In this document: one piece after another, positions 36,716 to 45,519 of the stretch
Numbering within the stretch: position 1 is the stretch's first letter
Layout of the letters: the number at the start of each line of letters is the position of its first letter
Assembly: GCF_900176385.1 (NCBI RefSeq)
Contig: NZ_FWXN01000006.1
Span: 124,001-188,000, forward strand
DNA from: Janibacter indicus
Lineage (GTDB): Bacteria; Actinomycetota; Actinomycetes; Actinomycetales; Dermatophilaceae
Direction of reading: 5' to 3'
DNA: 64,000 nt
Position numbers and translations under genes: made by a program
Notes under the pieces: model-generated
The model's input: only the letters and a program-made list of their open reading frames with translations
What the model was told of the DNA's origin: nothing
The model's database searches: none

Positions 36716-37084
36716 CTACTGCTCCTCCAGTGGGGTGCCCGCAGACCGCTCGCGGTCGCAGCGCGCCGCGTTGATCTTGCCGAGCAGGGGGTTGACGAGC
36801 CGCAGGGACGCGTCTCGCATCTCGATGACCAGGTCCTCGTCGGCGACCGCGCGGCAGCTCAAGCAGGTGCCGTCGGTGCGCTCGTCCTCGGAGACGACCG
36901 AGTCGGCCACGGGTCGGTTGTAGGAGAAGTCGCCGTCGACGACATCCACCTTGCAGATTCCGCAGCCGCCACGGCGGCAACCCACCGTGTAGGCATAACC
37001 GGCCTTGTGCAGGCCGGAGAGCAGCGTCTCGCCGGGCTCGATGTGGATCTGCGTGCCCGACGGCTGCACGATGATCGTCGTCAT
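36716..37084 (-). CDS. dmpQ: Plant-type 2Fe-2S ferredoxin that reactivates catechol 2,3-dioxygenase
   Basis: XylT/DmpQ-like ferredoxin that reduces the oxidised iron of C23O after suicide inactivation. The 122-residue protein has C36, C41 and C44 in GCRRGGCGICK and the last ligand at C74/C77 (TCLSC). It heads the Q-B-GlcG operon. Start ATG 37084 is preceded by AAGGAG. The upstream CACAGT (plus-strand 37134-37139) is 27 bp from the operator at 37167. Confidence 0.93.
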   Translation of the reverse strand: MTTIIVQPSGTQIHIEPGETLLSGLHKAGYAYTVGCRRGGCGICKVDVVDGDFSYNRPVADSVVSEDERTDGTCLSCRAVADEDLVIEMRDASLRLVNPLLGKINAARCDRERSAGTPLEEQ

Positions 37085-37166
37085 CGAGCACTCCTTCGTG
37101 GTCGTGCCGGGTCGCCGACGACCCGGTGGGTCCACTGTGGGCGAGACCACGGACGAAGGGGGCGAA

Positions 37167-37185
37167 CGTTCCCCTTCGCGGAACG
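37167..37185 (-). promoter_or_regulatory. Perfect operator CGTTCC-N7-GGAACG upstream of dmpQ
   Basis: Differs from the copy at 34307 only in three spacer bases (CCTTCGC versus CCGCTGC). It overlaps a CGAAGGGG/CCCCTTCG hairpin (37155-37178). The nearest gene on the other side, the LURP-like gene, ends toward it, so the site must serve dmpQ. Confidence 0.7.
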
Positions 37186-37236
37186 GCCGGCCGGTCTCGG
37201 CCGGTCGGTCGGTGGCCGGCGCCGGTGGCGCTCGGC

Positions 37237-37791
37237 TCAACCGTTGTTGCGCTCCTTGGCCCGGATGAGGTCGAGCGCGATGACCGCACCGATGGTGCCC
37301 AGCTTTTCGGGGACCGGGACCTGCGGGCTGAAGCCGAGGACATAGCGCTCGCGCCCGAGGAGGGCCTCGGCGACGCCCGGCCAGTGCCGGCTCGCGGTCG
37401 CGGCCACACCTCCGGGGCCGGTCACCTGGAACTCGCGGTCCCACATCGACCCCTCGAGCCGCAGCTGCGGGCCGGTCGCGAGCTCGATGCGCAGGGCCTT
37501 CGTGAAGAAGGTGAACTCCTTGACGATGCGGGCGACGACCTGACCCTGCCCGTCGTGCACCTCGTAACGGTCGAGACCGATGCCCGGCGGGTCGATGACC
37601 CGCATGAGCAGCGTGCCGTCGGTGTCGACGATCGCCAGCTGCCGGTTGCCCATGAGCAGCCGGGATCCGGCCCCTCCCTCGGTGACGATGCGCCCCATCG
37701 GCGCACCCGTCAGGTCGTGGATGCCGAAGTCGTTGCTCAGGAAGGAGCGCACCTGGTCCAGGACGAGGGCGTCGGTCTGCAGGATCCCCAT
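37237..37791 (-). CDS. LURP-one/phospholipid-scramblase-like (tubby fold) protein
   Basis: A 184-residue protein of the LURP-one-related family: FGIHDLTGAPMGRIVTEGG, LLMGNRQLAIVDTDGTLLMRV, KEFTFFTKALRIELATGPQ. No signal peptide. Such small tubby-like proteins are common in actinobacteria and have no assigned reaction. It lies 14 bp downstream of the DUF721 gene on the same strand, so it belongs to the recF-side conserved block. The catabolic genes begin after its stop, which marks the right edge of the accessory segment. Confidence 0.82.
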   Translation of the reverse strand: MGILQTDALVLDQVRSFLSNDFGIHDLTGAPMGRIVTEGGAGSRLLMGNRQLAIVDTDGTLLMRVIDPPGIGLDRYEVHDGQGQVVARIVKEFTFFTKALRIELATGPQLRLEGSMWDREFQVTGPGGVAATASRHWPGVAEALLGRERYVLGFSPQVPVPEKLGTIGAVIALDLIRAKERNNG

Positions 37792-37805
37792 GAGGTCAGT
37801 GTGCG

Positions 37806-38378
37806 CTAGCCGTAGGTGTCCCGGGGCCCCCGGCCGTCGCTCGTGCGCCGCGGTCCGCGCGACCACGACGGGGCGCTCGGCCCGTGCACCCGCAGCTCGT
37901 GCACGACATCGGGCCCGACGGCCTCGGCGATGCTGCCGAGCAGCGAGCTCGACAGCAGCCGGATCTGCGTCGCCCAGGCCGTCGAGTCGGCCCGGACCGA
38001 GAGCACCCCGGCCTCGAAGCTCACCGGCTCGCAGTGCTCGGCGACCTGGCGACCGACGATCTCGGGCCACCGGCCCATGACCGACCCGGCGGCGACGTCG
38101 ACCTGCCACCCGCGGTCGCCGACGAGTCGCTCGACCTGCTCGCCGACGGTCATCGGGTCGCGGCCGGTGCCGGCGAGCACGCCGCGGGGCTGCCACTTCC
38201 GCTTGGGCCGCGGCTTCATGCCGGGCCGCAGCCCCTTCGTCGCGGCGACCGCGCGAGCACGGGCCAGGGCGGCAGCCGCCGCGTCCTGCTCCTCCTCCGC
38301 GGGGGCCGGCGTCGTCGAGGGCTGCGTCTCGTCCCCGCCGTCTCCCGACGAAGGGGGTGGGACCTCCCCTTCGCTCAT
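37806..38378 (-). CDS. dciA: DciA family protein (DUF721), probable replicative helicase loader
   Basis: The 190-residue protein has a disordered acidic N-terminus, a basic linker ([12 protein letters not shown] near 55-66) and the DUF721 core ([40 protein letters not shown]...). DciA is the ancestral loader of DnaB helicase in bacteria lacking DnaC/DnaI. It overlaps recF by 4 bp. In most actinobacteria gyrB follows directly; here gyrB is 18 kb away. Confidence 0.88.
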   Translation of the reverse strand: MSEGEVPPPSSGDGGDETQPSTTPAPAEEEQDAAAAALARARAVAATKGLRPGMKPRPKRKWQPRGVLAGTGRDPMTVGEQVERLVGDRGWQVDVAAGSVMGRWPEIVGRQVAEHCEPVSFEAGVLSVRADSTAWATQIRLLSSSLLGSIAEAVGPDVVHELRVHGPSAPSWSRGPRRTSDGRGPRDTYG

Positions 38379-39580
38379 GGGCCGGACACCTCGCCGAGCG
38401 TGACGGAGTAGCGGCGGCCGGCCATCGACTCGGGCACGTCCTCGGGGACGGCAGCGGTGATGAGCACCTGCTCGCAGTCGACGATCATCGCCGCGAGCCG
38501 CTCGCGGCGGCCGCTGTCGAGCTCGGCGAAGACGTCGTCGAGCACGAGCACGGGGTCGTCACCGAGGTCGTGGCGCAGCAGGTGGTAGGCGGCCAGGCGC
38601 AGCCCGAGGGCGAAGGACCACGACTCGCCGTGGGAGGCATAGCCCTTCGCCGGCATCGGCCCCAGGCCCAGGACGAGGTCGTCGCGGTGGGGCCCGACGA
38701 GGTTGACCCCGCGCTCGATCTCCTGGTCACGCCGCTCACCGAGGGTGTCGAGGAGCATCTGCCGCAGCTCGTCGGGCTCGGGCACCTCGCCGCCGGCGAT
38801 CGCCTCGGCCGCCTCGTCGTGGAGCGAGCTGCGGTAGACCGCCGTGGCCTCCGACTGGTTGGCGCTGACCTCGCGATAGGCCTGCTGCAGGTGCGGGACG
38901 AGGTCACGCAGCAGGCGCAGCCGCGCATAGAGCAACTGGCCGCCGACCGTCGCGAGATGGTCGTCCCAGATGTCGAGGGTGCGCACGGCGTCCTCGGCCG
39001 CGGCCCGGGGGTCGACCCCCTCCGGAGCGGCGGAGCTGCGACGGCCGCGACCGCGCTTGCCGCCCAGGAGTGCGGCGGCGGACTTCAGCAGGGCCCCGCG
39101 CTGCTTGAGGATCTTGTCGTAGTCGGAGCGCACGCCCGACCACCGGGGCTGCCGCTGGACGAGCAGGTCGTCGAGGAAGCGGCGTCGCTCGCCCGGGTCG
39201 CCCTTGATGAGCGCGAGGTCCTCCGGCGCGAAGAGCACCGTGCGCAGGGTGCCCAGGACGTCGCGCGTGCGCGGCAGGGGAGAGCGGTTGAGCTTGGCGC
39301 GGTTGGCCCGCCCGGGGGTGATCTCCAGCTCGACGAGGCTCTCGCGCTCGTCGCGCACGACGGCGGCACGCACGATCGCCCGGTCGGCGCCGAAGCGCAC
39401 GAGCGGCTGGTCGGTCGCGACCCGGTGGCTGGAGAGCGAGGCGACGTAGCCGATCGCCTCGACGAGGTTGGTCTTGCCCTGACCGTTGAGCCCGACGAGG
39501 GTCGTCACCCCCGGCTCGAGGGCCAGCTCGGCCGCGGGATAGCTGCGGAAGTCGCCGATGCTCAGGTGTCGGACGTACAC
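38375..39580 (-). CDS. recF: DNA replication and repair protein RecF
   Basis: SMC-like ATPase that helps load RecA at gaps. The 401-residue protein has Walker A GLNGQGKT (30-37), the signature-region and Walker B end [19 protein letters not shown]. Start is GTG 39580 ([14 protein letters not shown]). It follows the small ORF and gnd in the dnaN-gnd-recF order typical of actinobacteria. Confidence 0.96.
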   Translation of the reverse strand: MYVRHLSIGDFRSYPAAELALEPGVTTLVGLNGQGKTNLVEAIGYVASLSSHRVATDQPLVRFGADRAIVRAAVVRDERESLVELEITPGRANRAKLNRSPLPRTRDVLGTLRTVLFAPEDLALIKGDPGERRRFLDDLLVQRQPRWSGVRSDYDKILKQRGALLKSAAALLGGKRGRGRRSSAAPEGVDPRAAAEDAVRTLDIWDDHLATVGGQLLYARLRLLRDLVPHLQQAYREVSANQSEATAVYRSSLHDEAAEAIAGGEVPEPDELRQMLLDTLGERRDQEIERGVNLVGPHRDDLVLGLGPMPAKGYASHGESWSFALGLRLAAYHLLRHDLGDDPVLVLDDVFAELDSGRRERLAAMIVDCEQVLITAAVPEDVPESMAGRRYSVTLGEVSGP

Positions 39581-39609
39581 GGGTCAGGACGCCGGGGGCC
39601 GGCCGGCCA

Positions 39610-39723
39610 TCAGAAGACCCCCATGAGGAGCATCACGACGCCGACGGAGCCGGCGAAGGCCATCTTGAGCATGATCGGGTGGGTCTGGAAGTGCTCGCCG
39701 ATGAGACCGATGAAGCCGAACAT
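39610..39723 (-). CDS. 37-residue hydrophobic peptide gene coupled to gnd
   Basis: The ORF encodes MFGFIGLIGEHFQTHP followed by IMLKMAFAGSVGVVMLLMGVF. Its ATG overlaps the gnd stop as TGATG, GGGAG lies 5 bases upstream, and nearly every codon ends in G or C, like the neighbours. The product would be a single-pass membrane peptide with a short polar centre (GEHFQTHP). No family is recognised. It ends 30 bp before the recF GTG. Coding status is inferred from coupling and codon use. Confidence 0.6.
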   Translation of the reverse strand: MFGFIGLIGEHFQTHPIMLKMAFAGSVGVVMLLMGVF

Positions 39724-40787
39724 CAGTCTCCCGAGGCCCCACCGGAGGTCTCGCCCGACCCGCTCGTCGGGCCGGCCTGGCTGGCGTCGCCCTTCGATGC
39801 CTGCGCCGGCGTCGTCGGCTTGTCGACCTTCTTCTCCTCCTGGGCGTGGCTCGCCGCGGGGGAGGCCACTCCCTTCGCTGCCTCGGCTCGCAGGTCCTCG
39901 CCCTCGGCCACGGTCATCACCTGGTGACCACCGAACTGCCCGCGCAGTGCGGCGACGGCCTGCATCGCCGGACTGACCTGCTGCCTCGAGGCGAAGCGCG
40001 CGAAGAGCGAGGCCGAGATGACCGGCATCGGCACGGAGTTGGCGATGCCCTCCTCGACGGTCCAGCGACCCTCGCCCGAGTCTGCGGTGTAGTCACTGAC
40101 GTCGTCGAGCGTGGGGTTGTCCTCGAGGGCCTTGACCATGAGGTCGAGCAGCCACGAGCGCACGACGGTGCCGCGGCTCCACGCCTTGAAGGCACCCGGC
40201 ACGTCGGTGACGATGTCCTTGCGCTCGAGCAGCTCGTAGCCCTCGGCGTAGGCGTGCATCAGGCCGTACTCGATGCCGTTGTGGACCATCTTGACGTAGT
40301 GGCCGGCACCGACGGCGCCGGCGTGCACGAAGCCCTCGTCGCGCGGACCCTCGGGGCGCAGCGCGTCGAAGATCGGCATCGCCTGCTCGACGTGCTGCGC
40401 GTCGCCACCGACCATGAGGCCGTAGCCGTTGTCCAGTCCCCAGATGCCACCGGAGACGCCGCAGTCGAGGTAGCCGACCCCCTTCGCGCCCAGCAGCTCG
40501 GCATTGGGGCCGTCGTCGCTGAAGCGCGAGTTGCCGCCGTCGATGACGAGGTCACCGGGCTCGAGGCGCTCGGCGAGGTCGGCGACGACCGAGCGGGTCA
40601 CCTCGCCCGCGGGCACCATGACCCACACGACCCGCGGCGCCTGCAGCGCGTCGACCATCGCCTGGACCGACTCGGCGTCGGAGACCTCGGGGTTGGTGTC
40701 GTAGCCGACGACCTCGTGGCCGGCGCGGCGGATGCGCTCGCGCATGTTGCCGCCCATCTTGCCGAGTCCGATGAGACCGATCTGCAT
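39723..40787 (-). CDS. gnd: 6-phosphogluconate dehydrogenase (decarboxylating), short type
   Basis: Oxidative pentose-phosphate enzyme producing ribulose 5-phosphate and NAD(P)H. The 354-residue protein has the Rossmann motif GLGKMGGNMRER (7-18), DGGNSRFSDDGPNAE, and the substrate motif FVHAGAVGAGHYVKMVHNGIEYG. It belongs to the shorter GndA/YqeC-like class. A Ser/Gly/Lys-rich tail of about 50 residues after residue 300 is not part of the fold. Gnd between dnaN and recF is a conserved actinobacterial feature. Confidence 0.93.
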   Translation of the reverse strand: MQIGLIGLGKMGGNMRERIRRAGHEVVGYDTNPEVSDAESVQAMVDALQAPRVVWVMVPAGEVTRSVVADLAERLEPGDLVIDGGNSRFSDDGPNAELLGAKGVGYLDCGVSGGIWGLDNGYGLMVGGDAQHVEQAMPIFDALRPEGPRDEGFVHAGAVGAGHYVKMVHNGIEYGLMHAYAEGYELLERKDIVTDVPGAFKAWSRGTVVRSWLLDLMVKALEDNPTLDDVSDYTADSGEGRWTVEEGIANSVPMPVISASLFARFASRQQVSPAMQAVAALRGQFGGHQVMTVAEGEDLRAEAAKGVASPAASHAQEEKKVDKPTTPAQASKGDASQAGPTSGSGETSGGASGD

Positions 40788-40837
40788 GACTGAGCCTTCC
40801 TGACGGTGGCACCCCACGACCGGGGCGACGGGGGGGA

Positions 40838-41971
40838 TCAGCCGGCGAGACGCACCGGCTGCAGGACGTAGCGGTAGGTCGTGTCGATCTCGCCGTCCTG
40901 GGTGTCCTGACCGGTGATCATCGCCGGCTTGAGGGGGGCGGTGAAGGACAACCGGGTGAAGGTCGTACCGAGGACGCCGAGCCCGTCGAGCAGGTAGCCG
41001 GGGTTGAAGGCGACCTCGATGTCGGGGCCGTCGACCTTGGCCTCGACGGCCTCGGAGGCCTGGGCGTCGTCACCGGCGCCCGCCTCGATCGTCACCTGGC
41101 CGTCGCTGAAGCGCAGCCGCACCGGGGTGTTGCGCTCGGTGACGAGGGCGACGCGCTTGACGGCCTCGGTGAGCACCTCGGTGTCGACGACCGCCTCGGT
41201 CTCGCTCGCGGTGGGGAAGATCTTCGACACCTTGGGGTACTCGCCGTCGAGGAGCCGGCTCGTCGTGTGCCGCTGACCGGCCTCGAAGCCGACGAGGCCC
41301 GAGCCACCGGCGGCCGCGCCGAGCGAGACCTCGACCGAGCCGGAGGCGCCGAGCGCCTTGGCGGTGTCGGACAGGGTGCGGGCGGGGATGAGCGCGATGT
41401 GGCTCGCGTCGGAGGTGTTGGGGCTCCACGTCAGCTCACGCATCGCGAGGCGGTAGCGGTCGGTCGCCAGGAGGGTCACCTTCTCGCCCTCGATCTCCAC
41501 CCGGACGCCGGTGAGGATCGGCAGGGTGTCGCCGCGGTCGGCGGCGATCTGCACCTGCTGGACCGCCTGGGTGAAGACCGTGCCGTCGATGCTCCCGCTC
41601 CCCTCGGGGGAGGTCGGCAGCGTGGGGTACTCGTCAGCGGGCATCTGCAGCAGGGCGAAGCGCGAGCTGCCGCAGGTCACCTGGACCTTGGCGCCCTCGG
41701 TCGTGATGTCGACCGGCTTGCCCGGGAGGTTGCGCGAGATGTCGGCGAGCAGGCGTCCGAGCACGAGGACGGTGCCGGGCTCGGAGACCTCAGCGGCCAC
41801 CGTGATGCGGGCCGAGACCTCGTAGTCGAAGGTCGAGAGGGTGAGCGTGCCGTCATCGGTGGCCTCGATGAGGACACCGGCCAGGACAGGGACCGGCGGA
41901 CGGTTCGGCAGACCACGGGCCACCCAGGTGACCGCCTCGGCCAGCACATCGCGCTCGACGCGGAACTTCAC
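40838..41971 (-). CDS. dnaN: DNA polymerase III sliding clamp (beta subunit)
   Basis: Ring-shaped processivity clamp, 377 residues in three repeated domains. Start GTG 41971 (VKFRVERDVLAEAVTWVARGLP) is preferred over an ATG 13 codons upstream by homology. C-terminal end TTYRYVLQPVRLAG contains the hydrophobic-cleft residues typical of the clamp (the usual ending is YLLMPVRL). It lies directly across oriC from dnaA. Confidence 0.97.
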   Translation of the reverse strand: MKFRVERDVLAEAVTWVARGLPNRPPVPVLAGVLIEATDDGTLTLSTFDYEVSARITVAAEVSEPGTVLVLGRLLADISRNLPGKPVDITTEGAKVQVTCGSSRFALLQMPADEYPTLPTSPEGSGSIDGTVFTQAVQQVQIAADRGDTLPILTGVRVEIEGEKVTLLATDRYRLAMRELTWSPNTSDASHIALIPARTLSDTAKALGASGSVEVSLGAAAGGSGLVGFEAGQRHTTSRLLDGEYPKVSKIFPTASETEAVVDTEVLTEAVKRVALVTERNTPVRLRFSDGQVTIEAGAGDDAQASEAVEAKVDGPDIEVAFNPGYLLDGLGVLGTTFTRLSFTAPLKPAMITGQDTQDGEIDTTYRYVLQPVRLAG

Positions 41972-42711
41972 GACAGACCTACCCTTCGACGCGCTCGAGC
42001 GCGAGGTCATGGGAATGACACGGATCCACGCGCATGGACGCGTGGGTTCCTGACATTACGTGGTCGGGGGCCGGTTCGGGAACCGAGGGTGACCTTGTGA
42101 TTCGTCAGGGCTCGTACGTCCACAGGCAGGGCAGCAGCCATGCGTGGGGGAGGGAATGGATGGAGAGAGGACTCATCATCTTCTTCGGCGGTGTGGACAC
42201 CGTGGACAACCGCCTGCAACCCGCTGCTGGCGCGGATCTCGGGTGTGGATGTCGACGTGGACAGCGTGTCGACAAGCTGGCACGGGGTGTGGACGCAGAT
42301 GCGTCGTCCCAAGGCTGTCGGGCTCGTGCACAGTCTGTCCACAGCGTCGTCCGCAGCGTCGTCCCCGCGAATGTGGATGGGCGGTGGGTGCCAGGTCCTC
42401 GGGGTGCGGTCGACGGCCCGACTCGGGGCGGAGGTGGTGTGTGCTGTGGGTCGTCCGGGGTGCGTCTGTGGACGGTGCCGGGCGTGTTGCCCGGTATGCC
42501 GGGGGTGAGCACTACCCACAAGACTGTCCACAGCCTGTGGATCTGTGGACGAACGGGGCCGGGACGAGCTACCTGACGGTAGGTCACGGACGGGTCGCGG
42601 AGCGACACACAGGTGGGGAGAAGCCTGTGGACAACGCTGGATTGCCGGATATCGATGGGTATCGAATGATCCGTAGACATCCGGATACGACCGGATCGGG
42701 CGAAGGGGGAG
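41972..42711. other. oriC: Chromosomal replication origin oriC
   Basis: The 740-bp dnaN-dnaA gap holds no credible ORF but at least nine DnaA-box-like 9-mers on both strands. Perfect TTGTCCACA is at 42626-42634 (-). One-mismatch boxes are at 42192 (-), 42201 (-), 42335 (+), 42524 (+) and 42544 (-). Weaker ones are at 42116, 42256, 42288 and 42467. An unusually AT-rich stretch with GATATCGATGGGTATCGAATG (in two parts) at 42648-42690 next to dnaA is the best unwinding-element candidate. Confidence 0.92.
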
Positions 42712-44214
42712 TCAGCCGGCCTGCTGCTTGATCCGGTTGGTCAGCTCGGTGACCTGGTTGTAGATCGCGCGGCGCTCGCCCATGAGCTCGCGGATCTTGC
42801 GCTCGGCGTGCATGACCGTCGTGTGGTCGCGGCCGCCGAACTGCTCGCCGATACGCGGTAGCGACATCTCGGTCAGCTCCCGGCACAGGTACATCGCGAT
42901 CTGGCGTGCCGTCGTCAGCTTGCGGGTGCGCGAGGCGCTCTGCAGGTCCTCGATCGTCAGCGAGAAGTAGTCGGCGGTCTGGGCCATGATCGTCGCGCTC
43001 GAGATCTCGCTCGACTGCTCGGTCGGGATGAGGTCCTTGAGGACGATCTGCGCCAGGCCGATGTCGACCGCCTGACGGTTGAGGCTGGCGAAGGCCGTGA
43101 CCCGGATGAGCGCTCCCTCGAGCTCACGGATGTTGGTGCTGATCCGGCTGGCGATGAACTCGAGGACGTCGGCCGGCACGGAGAGCTTTTCCTGGATGGC
43201 CTTCTTGCGCAGGATCGCGATCCGGGTCTCGAGGTCCGGGGGCTGCACGTCGGTGAGCAGACCCCACTCGAAGCGGCTGCGCATGCGCTCCTCGAAGCCG
43301 GAGAGCAGCTTGGGTGCCACGTCGGAGGTGATGACCACCTGCTTGTTGGCGTTGTGCAGCGTGTTGAAGGTGTGGAAGAACTCCTCCTGCGTCTGCATCT
43401 TGCCCTGGAGGAACTGGATGTCGTCGATGAGCAGGACGTCGACGTCGCGGTAGCGGCGCTGGAAGTTGGCGGCCTTGTCATCGCGGATGGAGTTGATGAA
43501 GTCGTTGGTGAACTCCTCGGAGTTCACGTAGCGCACCTTGACGTGGGGGTAGAGGCTGCGGGCGTAGTGGCCGATCGCGTGGAGCAGGTGGGTCTTGCCC
43601 AGCCCGGACTCCCCGTAGATGAAGAGCGGGTTGTAGGCCTTGGCCGGGGCCTCGGCGACGGCGACGGCAGCGGCATTGGCGAAGCGGTTGCTCGCACCGA
43701 TGACGAAGGTGTCGAAGGTGTACTTGGGGTTGAGCCGGGTCAGCTCGACCTGCTCGGGCTCGGGGCGGCCGCGCCGCGCGCGCACCGGCGCCGGCTCGGG
43801 GTCGTCGTCGACGAGCCCGTCGTCACGGCCCTCGACCGGGAGCGTGGAGGACAGGCCCTGGGGAGTGGGCTGGACGACCGGGTCGGCGGGGGCGGCCACC
43901 GAGTCGTCCTCGGCCAGGCCCTGGGTCGGCGGCAGCGGCTCGCCGTCGGCGAGGTCGGGGTCGACCGTGACGGCCAGTCGGACCTCACGACCCAGCTGCT
44001 CCGACAGGGCCTGGGTGACGTGCATGCGCAGTCGCTGCTCGACGAAGTTCTTCGAGAAGTCGTCGGGCACGGCGATCAGGGCGGTGTCGTCGAGGAGGCC
44101 GACGAGGCGGGCCATGCTGAGGAAGGCGCGACGGGTGACGGGAACGCCGTCGGCATCGAGGGTGTTGAGGGTGGTTCGCCAGACCTCACCGAAGTCGACC
44201 TCGCCTCCGGCCAC
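42712..44214 (-). CDS. dnaA: Chromosomal replication initiator DnaA
   Basis: AAA+ initiator that binds DnaA boxes and opens oriC. The 500-residue protein has domain I (about 1-80), a long Pro/Asp-rich linker (about 85-160), Walker A GESGLGKT (201-208), Walker B VDVLLIDDIQFL, and the domain IV DNA-binding signature GGRDHTTVMHAERKI. GTG 44214 is chosen because GAGG lies 9 bases upstream and the next residues (VDFGEVWRTTL) begin the conserved domain. A TTG five codons earlier is the alternative. Confidence 0.97.
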   Translation of the reverse strand: MAGGEVDFGEVWRTTLNTLDADGVPVTRRAFLSMARLVGLLDDTALIAVPDDFSKNFVEQRLRMHVTQALSEQLGREVRLAVTVDPDLADGEPLPPTQGLAEDDSVAAPADPVVQPTPQGLSSTLPVEGRDDGLVDDDPEPAPVRARRGRPEPEQVELTRLNPKYTFDTFVIGASNRFANAAAVAVAEAPAKAYNPLFIYGESGLGKTHLLHAIGHYARSLYPHVKVRYVNSEEFTNDFINSIRDDKAANFQRRYRDVDVLLIDDIQFLQGKMQTQEEFFHTFNTLHNANKQVVITSDVAPKLLSGFEERMRSRFEWGLLTDVQPPDLETRIAILRKKAIQEKLSVPADVLEFIASRISTNIRELEGALIRVTAFASLNRQAVDIGLAQIVLKDLIPTEQSSEISSATIMAQTADYFSLTIEDLQSASRTRKLTTARQIAMYLCRELTEMSLPRIGEQFGGRDHTTVMHAERKIRELMGERRAIYNQVTELTNRIKQQAG

Positions 44215-44294
44215 GGGCGCACACCTCAACTTTTCTGCGGCTCGGCGGCCGATCGGGACTGATGTCGACGGTCATCCTCCCACTGCCGAAGGGT

Positions 44295-44315
44295 GCATCC
44301 ACAACGTTGTCCACA
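44295..44315 (+). promoter_or_regulatory. DnaA boxes in the dnaA-rpmH intergenic region
   Basis: Perfect TTGTCCACA at 44307-44315 and a weaker GCATCCACA at 44295-44303, about 80-100 bp upstream of dnaA, fitting autoregulation of dnaA. The 452-bp gap otherwise holds the rpmH promoter and no gene. Confidence 0.6.
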
Positions 44316-44489
44316 GACTGTGGAGATGCACGTCAGGCAGGGTGGTGAGGTGCGACGCTAACAACACACTCCGGTGGCGGCAACCTGACGTCGCGACTTT
44401 CTTCGCGCTCCCGGCGTGTCGCGCTGGACAGTCTTCCCCGGGTTGGCATCCTGATCAGTTTCGTCGCGTGCGCGAGGGCCCCCGTCATG

Positions 44490-44519
44490 GTTTGACCCCG
44501 CGCAGAGGCGTCCCGTACC
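44490..44519 (+). promoter_or_regulatory. Candidate rpmH promoter
   Basis: TTGACC (44490-44495), 18-bp spacer, TACCGT (44514-44519), a good housekeeping sigma match about 145 bp upstream of rpmH. Confidence 0.5.
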
Positions 44520-44666
44520 GTGGACGTCGGCCTGTCGGCCGCTTTCGCATGCCCACGATCTCGCTCGGGACTCCTTCGGTGCCGGACGTGGGTTTCCGAT
44601 CGCGGCCGAAGCCGCCCACCAGACCTCAGCACCGGGCCCTGGGCCCACTGATCATCGGAGACTGCC

Positions 44667-44804
44667 ATGAGCAAGCGCACCTTCCAGCCCAACAACCGTC
44701 GCCGCGCCAAGACGCACGGTTTCCGTCTGCGCATGCGCACCCGCGCCGGCCGGGCCATCCTCAGCAACCGCCGCGCCAAGGGCCGCTCGAAGATCTCTGC
44801 CTGA
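44667..44804 (+). CDS. rpmH: 50S ribosomal protein L34
   Basis: The 45-residue, very basic protein ([20 protein letters not shown]...) matches L34 along its whole length. It is the classical neighbour of dnaA, divergent from it, and the first gene of the rpmH-rnpA-yidD-yidC-jag-rsmG series. Confidence 0.98.
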   Translation: MSKRTFQPNNRRRAKTHGFRLRMRTRAGRAILSNRRAKGRSKISA

Positions 44805-44815
44805 CGAGCCGCCCG

Positions 44816-45190
44816 GTGCTGCCCACGCGGCACCGCCTGACGGAGCGTAGGGACTTCGCGACGACGATCCGGGGCCGCGGCGCTCGACGCCAGGGCTCCT
44901 CGTTGCTCGTGGTCCACGCCCGAGTGGCGGACGCGACCCAGACCGACGCCCGGGGGGACGACTCCCCGCGCGTCGGTCTCGTCGTGTCCACGGCCGTGGG
45001 CAATGCGGTGACCCGCACCCGGGTCAAGCGCAGGCTGCGGGCCCAGGTGGCACCGCTCCTGACGGACCTGCCGCCCGGCACCGACGTCGTGATCCGGGCC
45101 AACCCCGCGGCCGCCGACGCCGACTCGCACGAGCTGGGCGCCGCCCTTCGGCACTGTCTGCGCTCGGTGCTCGTTGAGCGGGCGAGATGA
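44816..45190 (+). CDS. rnpA: Ribonuclease P protein component
   Basis: Protein subunit of RNase P, which matures tRNA 5' ends. The 124-residue product starts at GTG 44816 (VLPTRHRLTERRDFATTIRG) and contains the RNR-region signature AVGNAVTRTRVKRRLRA. It begins 11 bp after rpmH and overlaps yidD by 4 bp. Confidence 0.95.
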   Translation: MLPTRHRLTERRDFATTIRGRGARRQGSSLLVVHARVADATQTDARGDDSPRVGLVVSTAVGNAVTRTRVKRRLRAQVAPLLTDLPPGTDVVIRANPAAADADSHELGAALRHCLRSVLVERAR

Positions 45191-45519
45191 CTCTCCTCGC
45201 CCAGCCCCTCATCTGGCTCGTTCGCGGCTACCAGGTGCTCGTGTCCCCGCTGCTGCCGCAGTCCTGCCGCTACTTCCCGAGCTGCTCCGCCTACGGGCTG
45301 ACCGCCCTGCGGCGCTTCGGGTTGGTGCGAGGCGGCTACCTGACCGTGCACCGCATCGTGCGGTGCAACCCCTGGTCCGCCGGGGGCATCGACCACGTGC
45401 CCGAGACCTGGGCGCAGCGCGGATCGCCTGACCTGGCCAGGCCGCGCTTCGCCGATGTCGAGGGCCACGACGACGGCGTCGGCACCGACGCCACCGACCG
45501 AAGGACGTTCACCACGTGA
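45187..45519 (+). CDS. yidD: Membrane protein insertion efficiency factor YidD
   Basis: The 110-residue protein has the YidD signature LPQSCRYFPSCSAYGLTALRRFG and RIVRCNPWSAGGIDHVP, with an amphipathic N-terminal helix. It assists YidC-dependent insertion. Overlaps both rnpA and yidC by 4 bp, indicating coupled translation. Confidence 0.95.
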   Translation: MTLLAQPLIWLVRGYQVLVSPLLPQSCRYFPSCSAYGLTALRRFGLVRGGYLTVHRIVRCNPWSAGGIDHVPETWAQRGSPDLARPRFADVEGHDDGVGTDATDRRTFTT

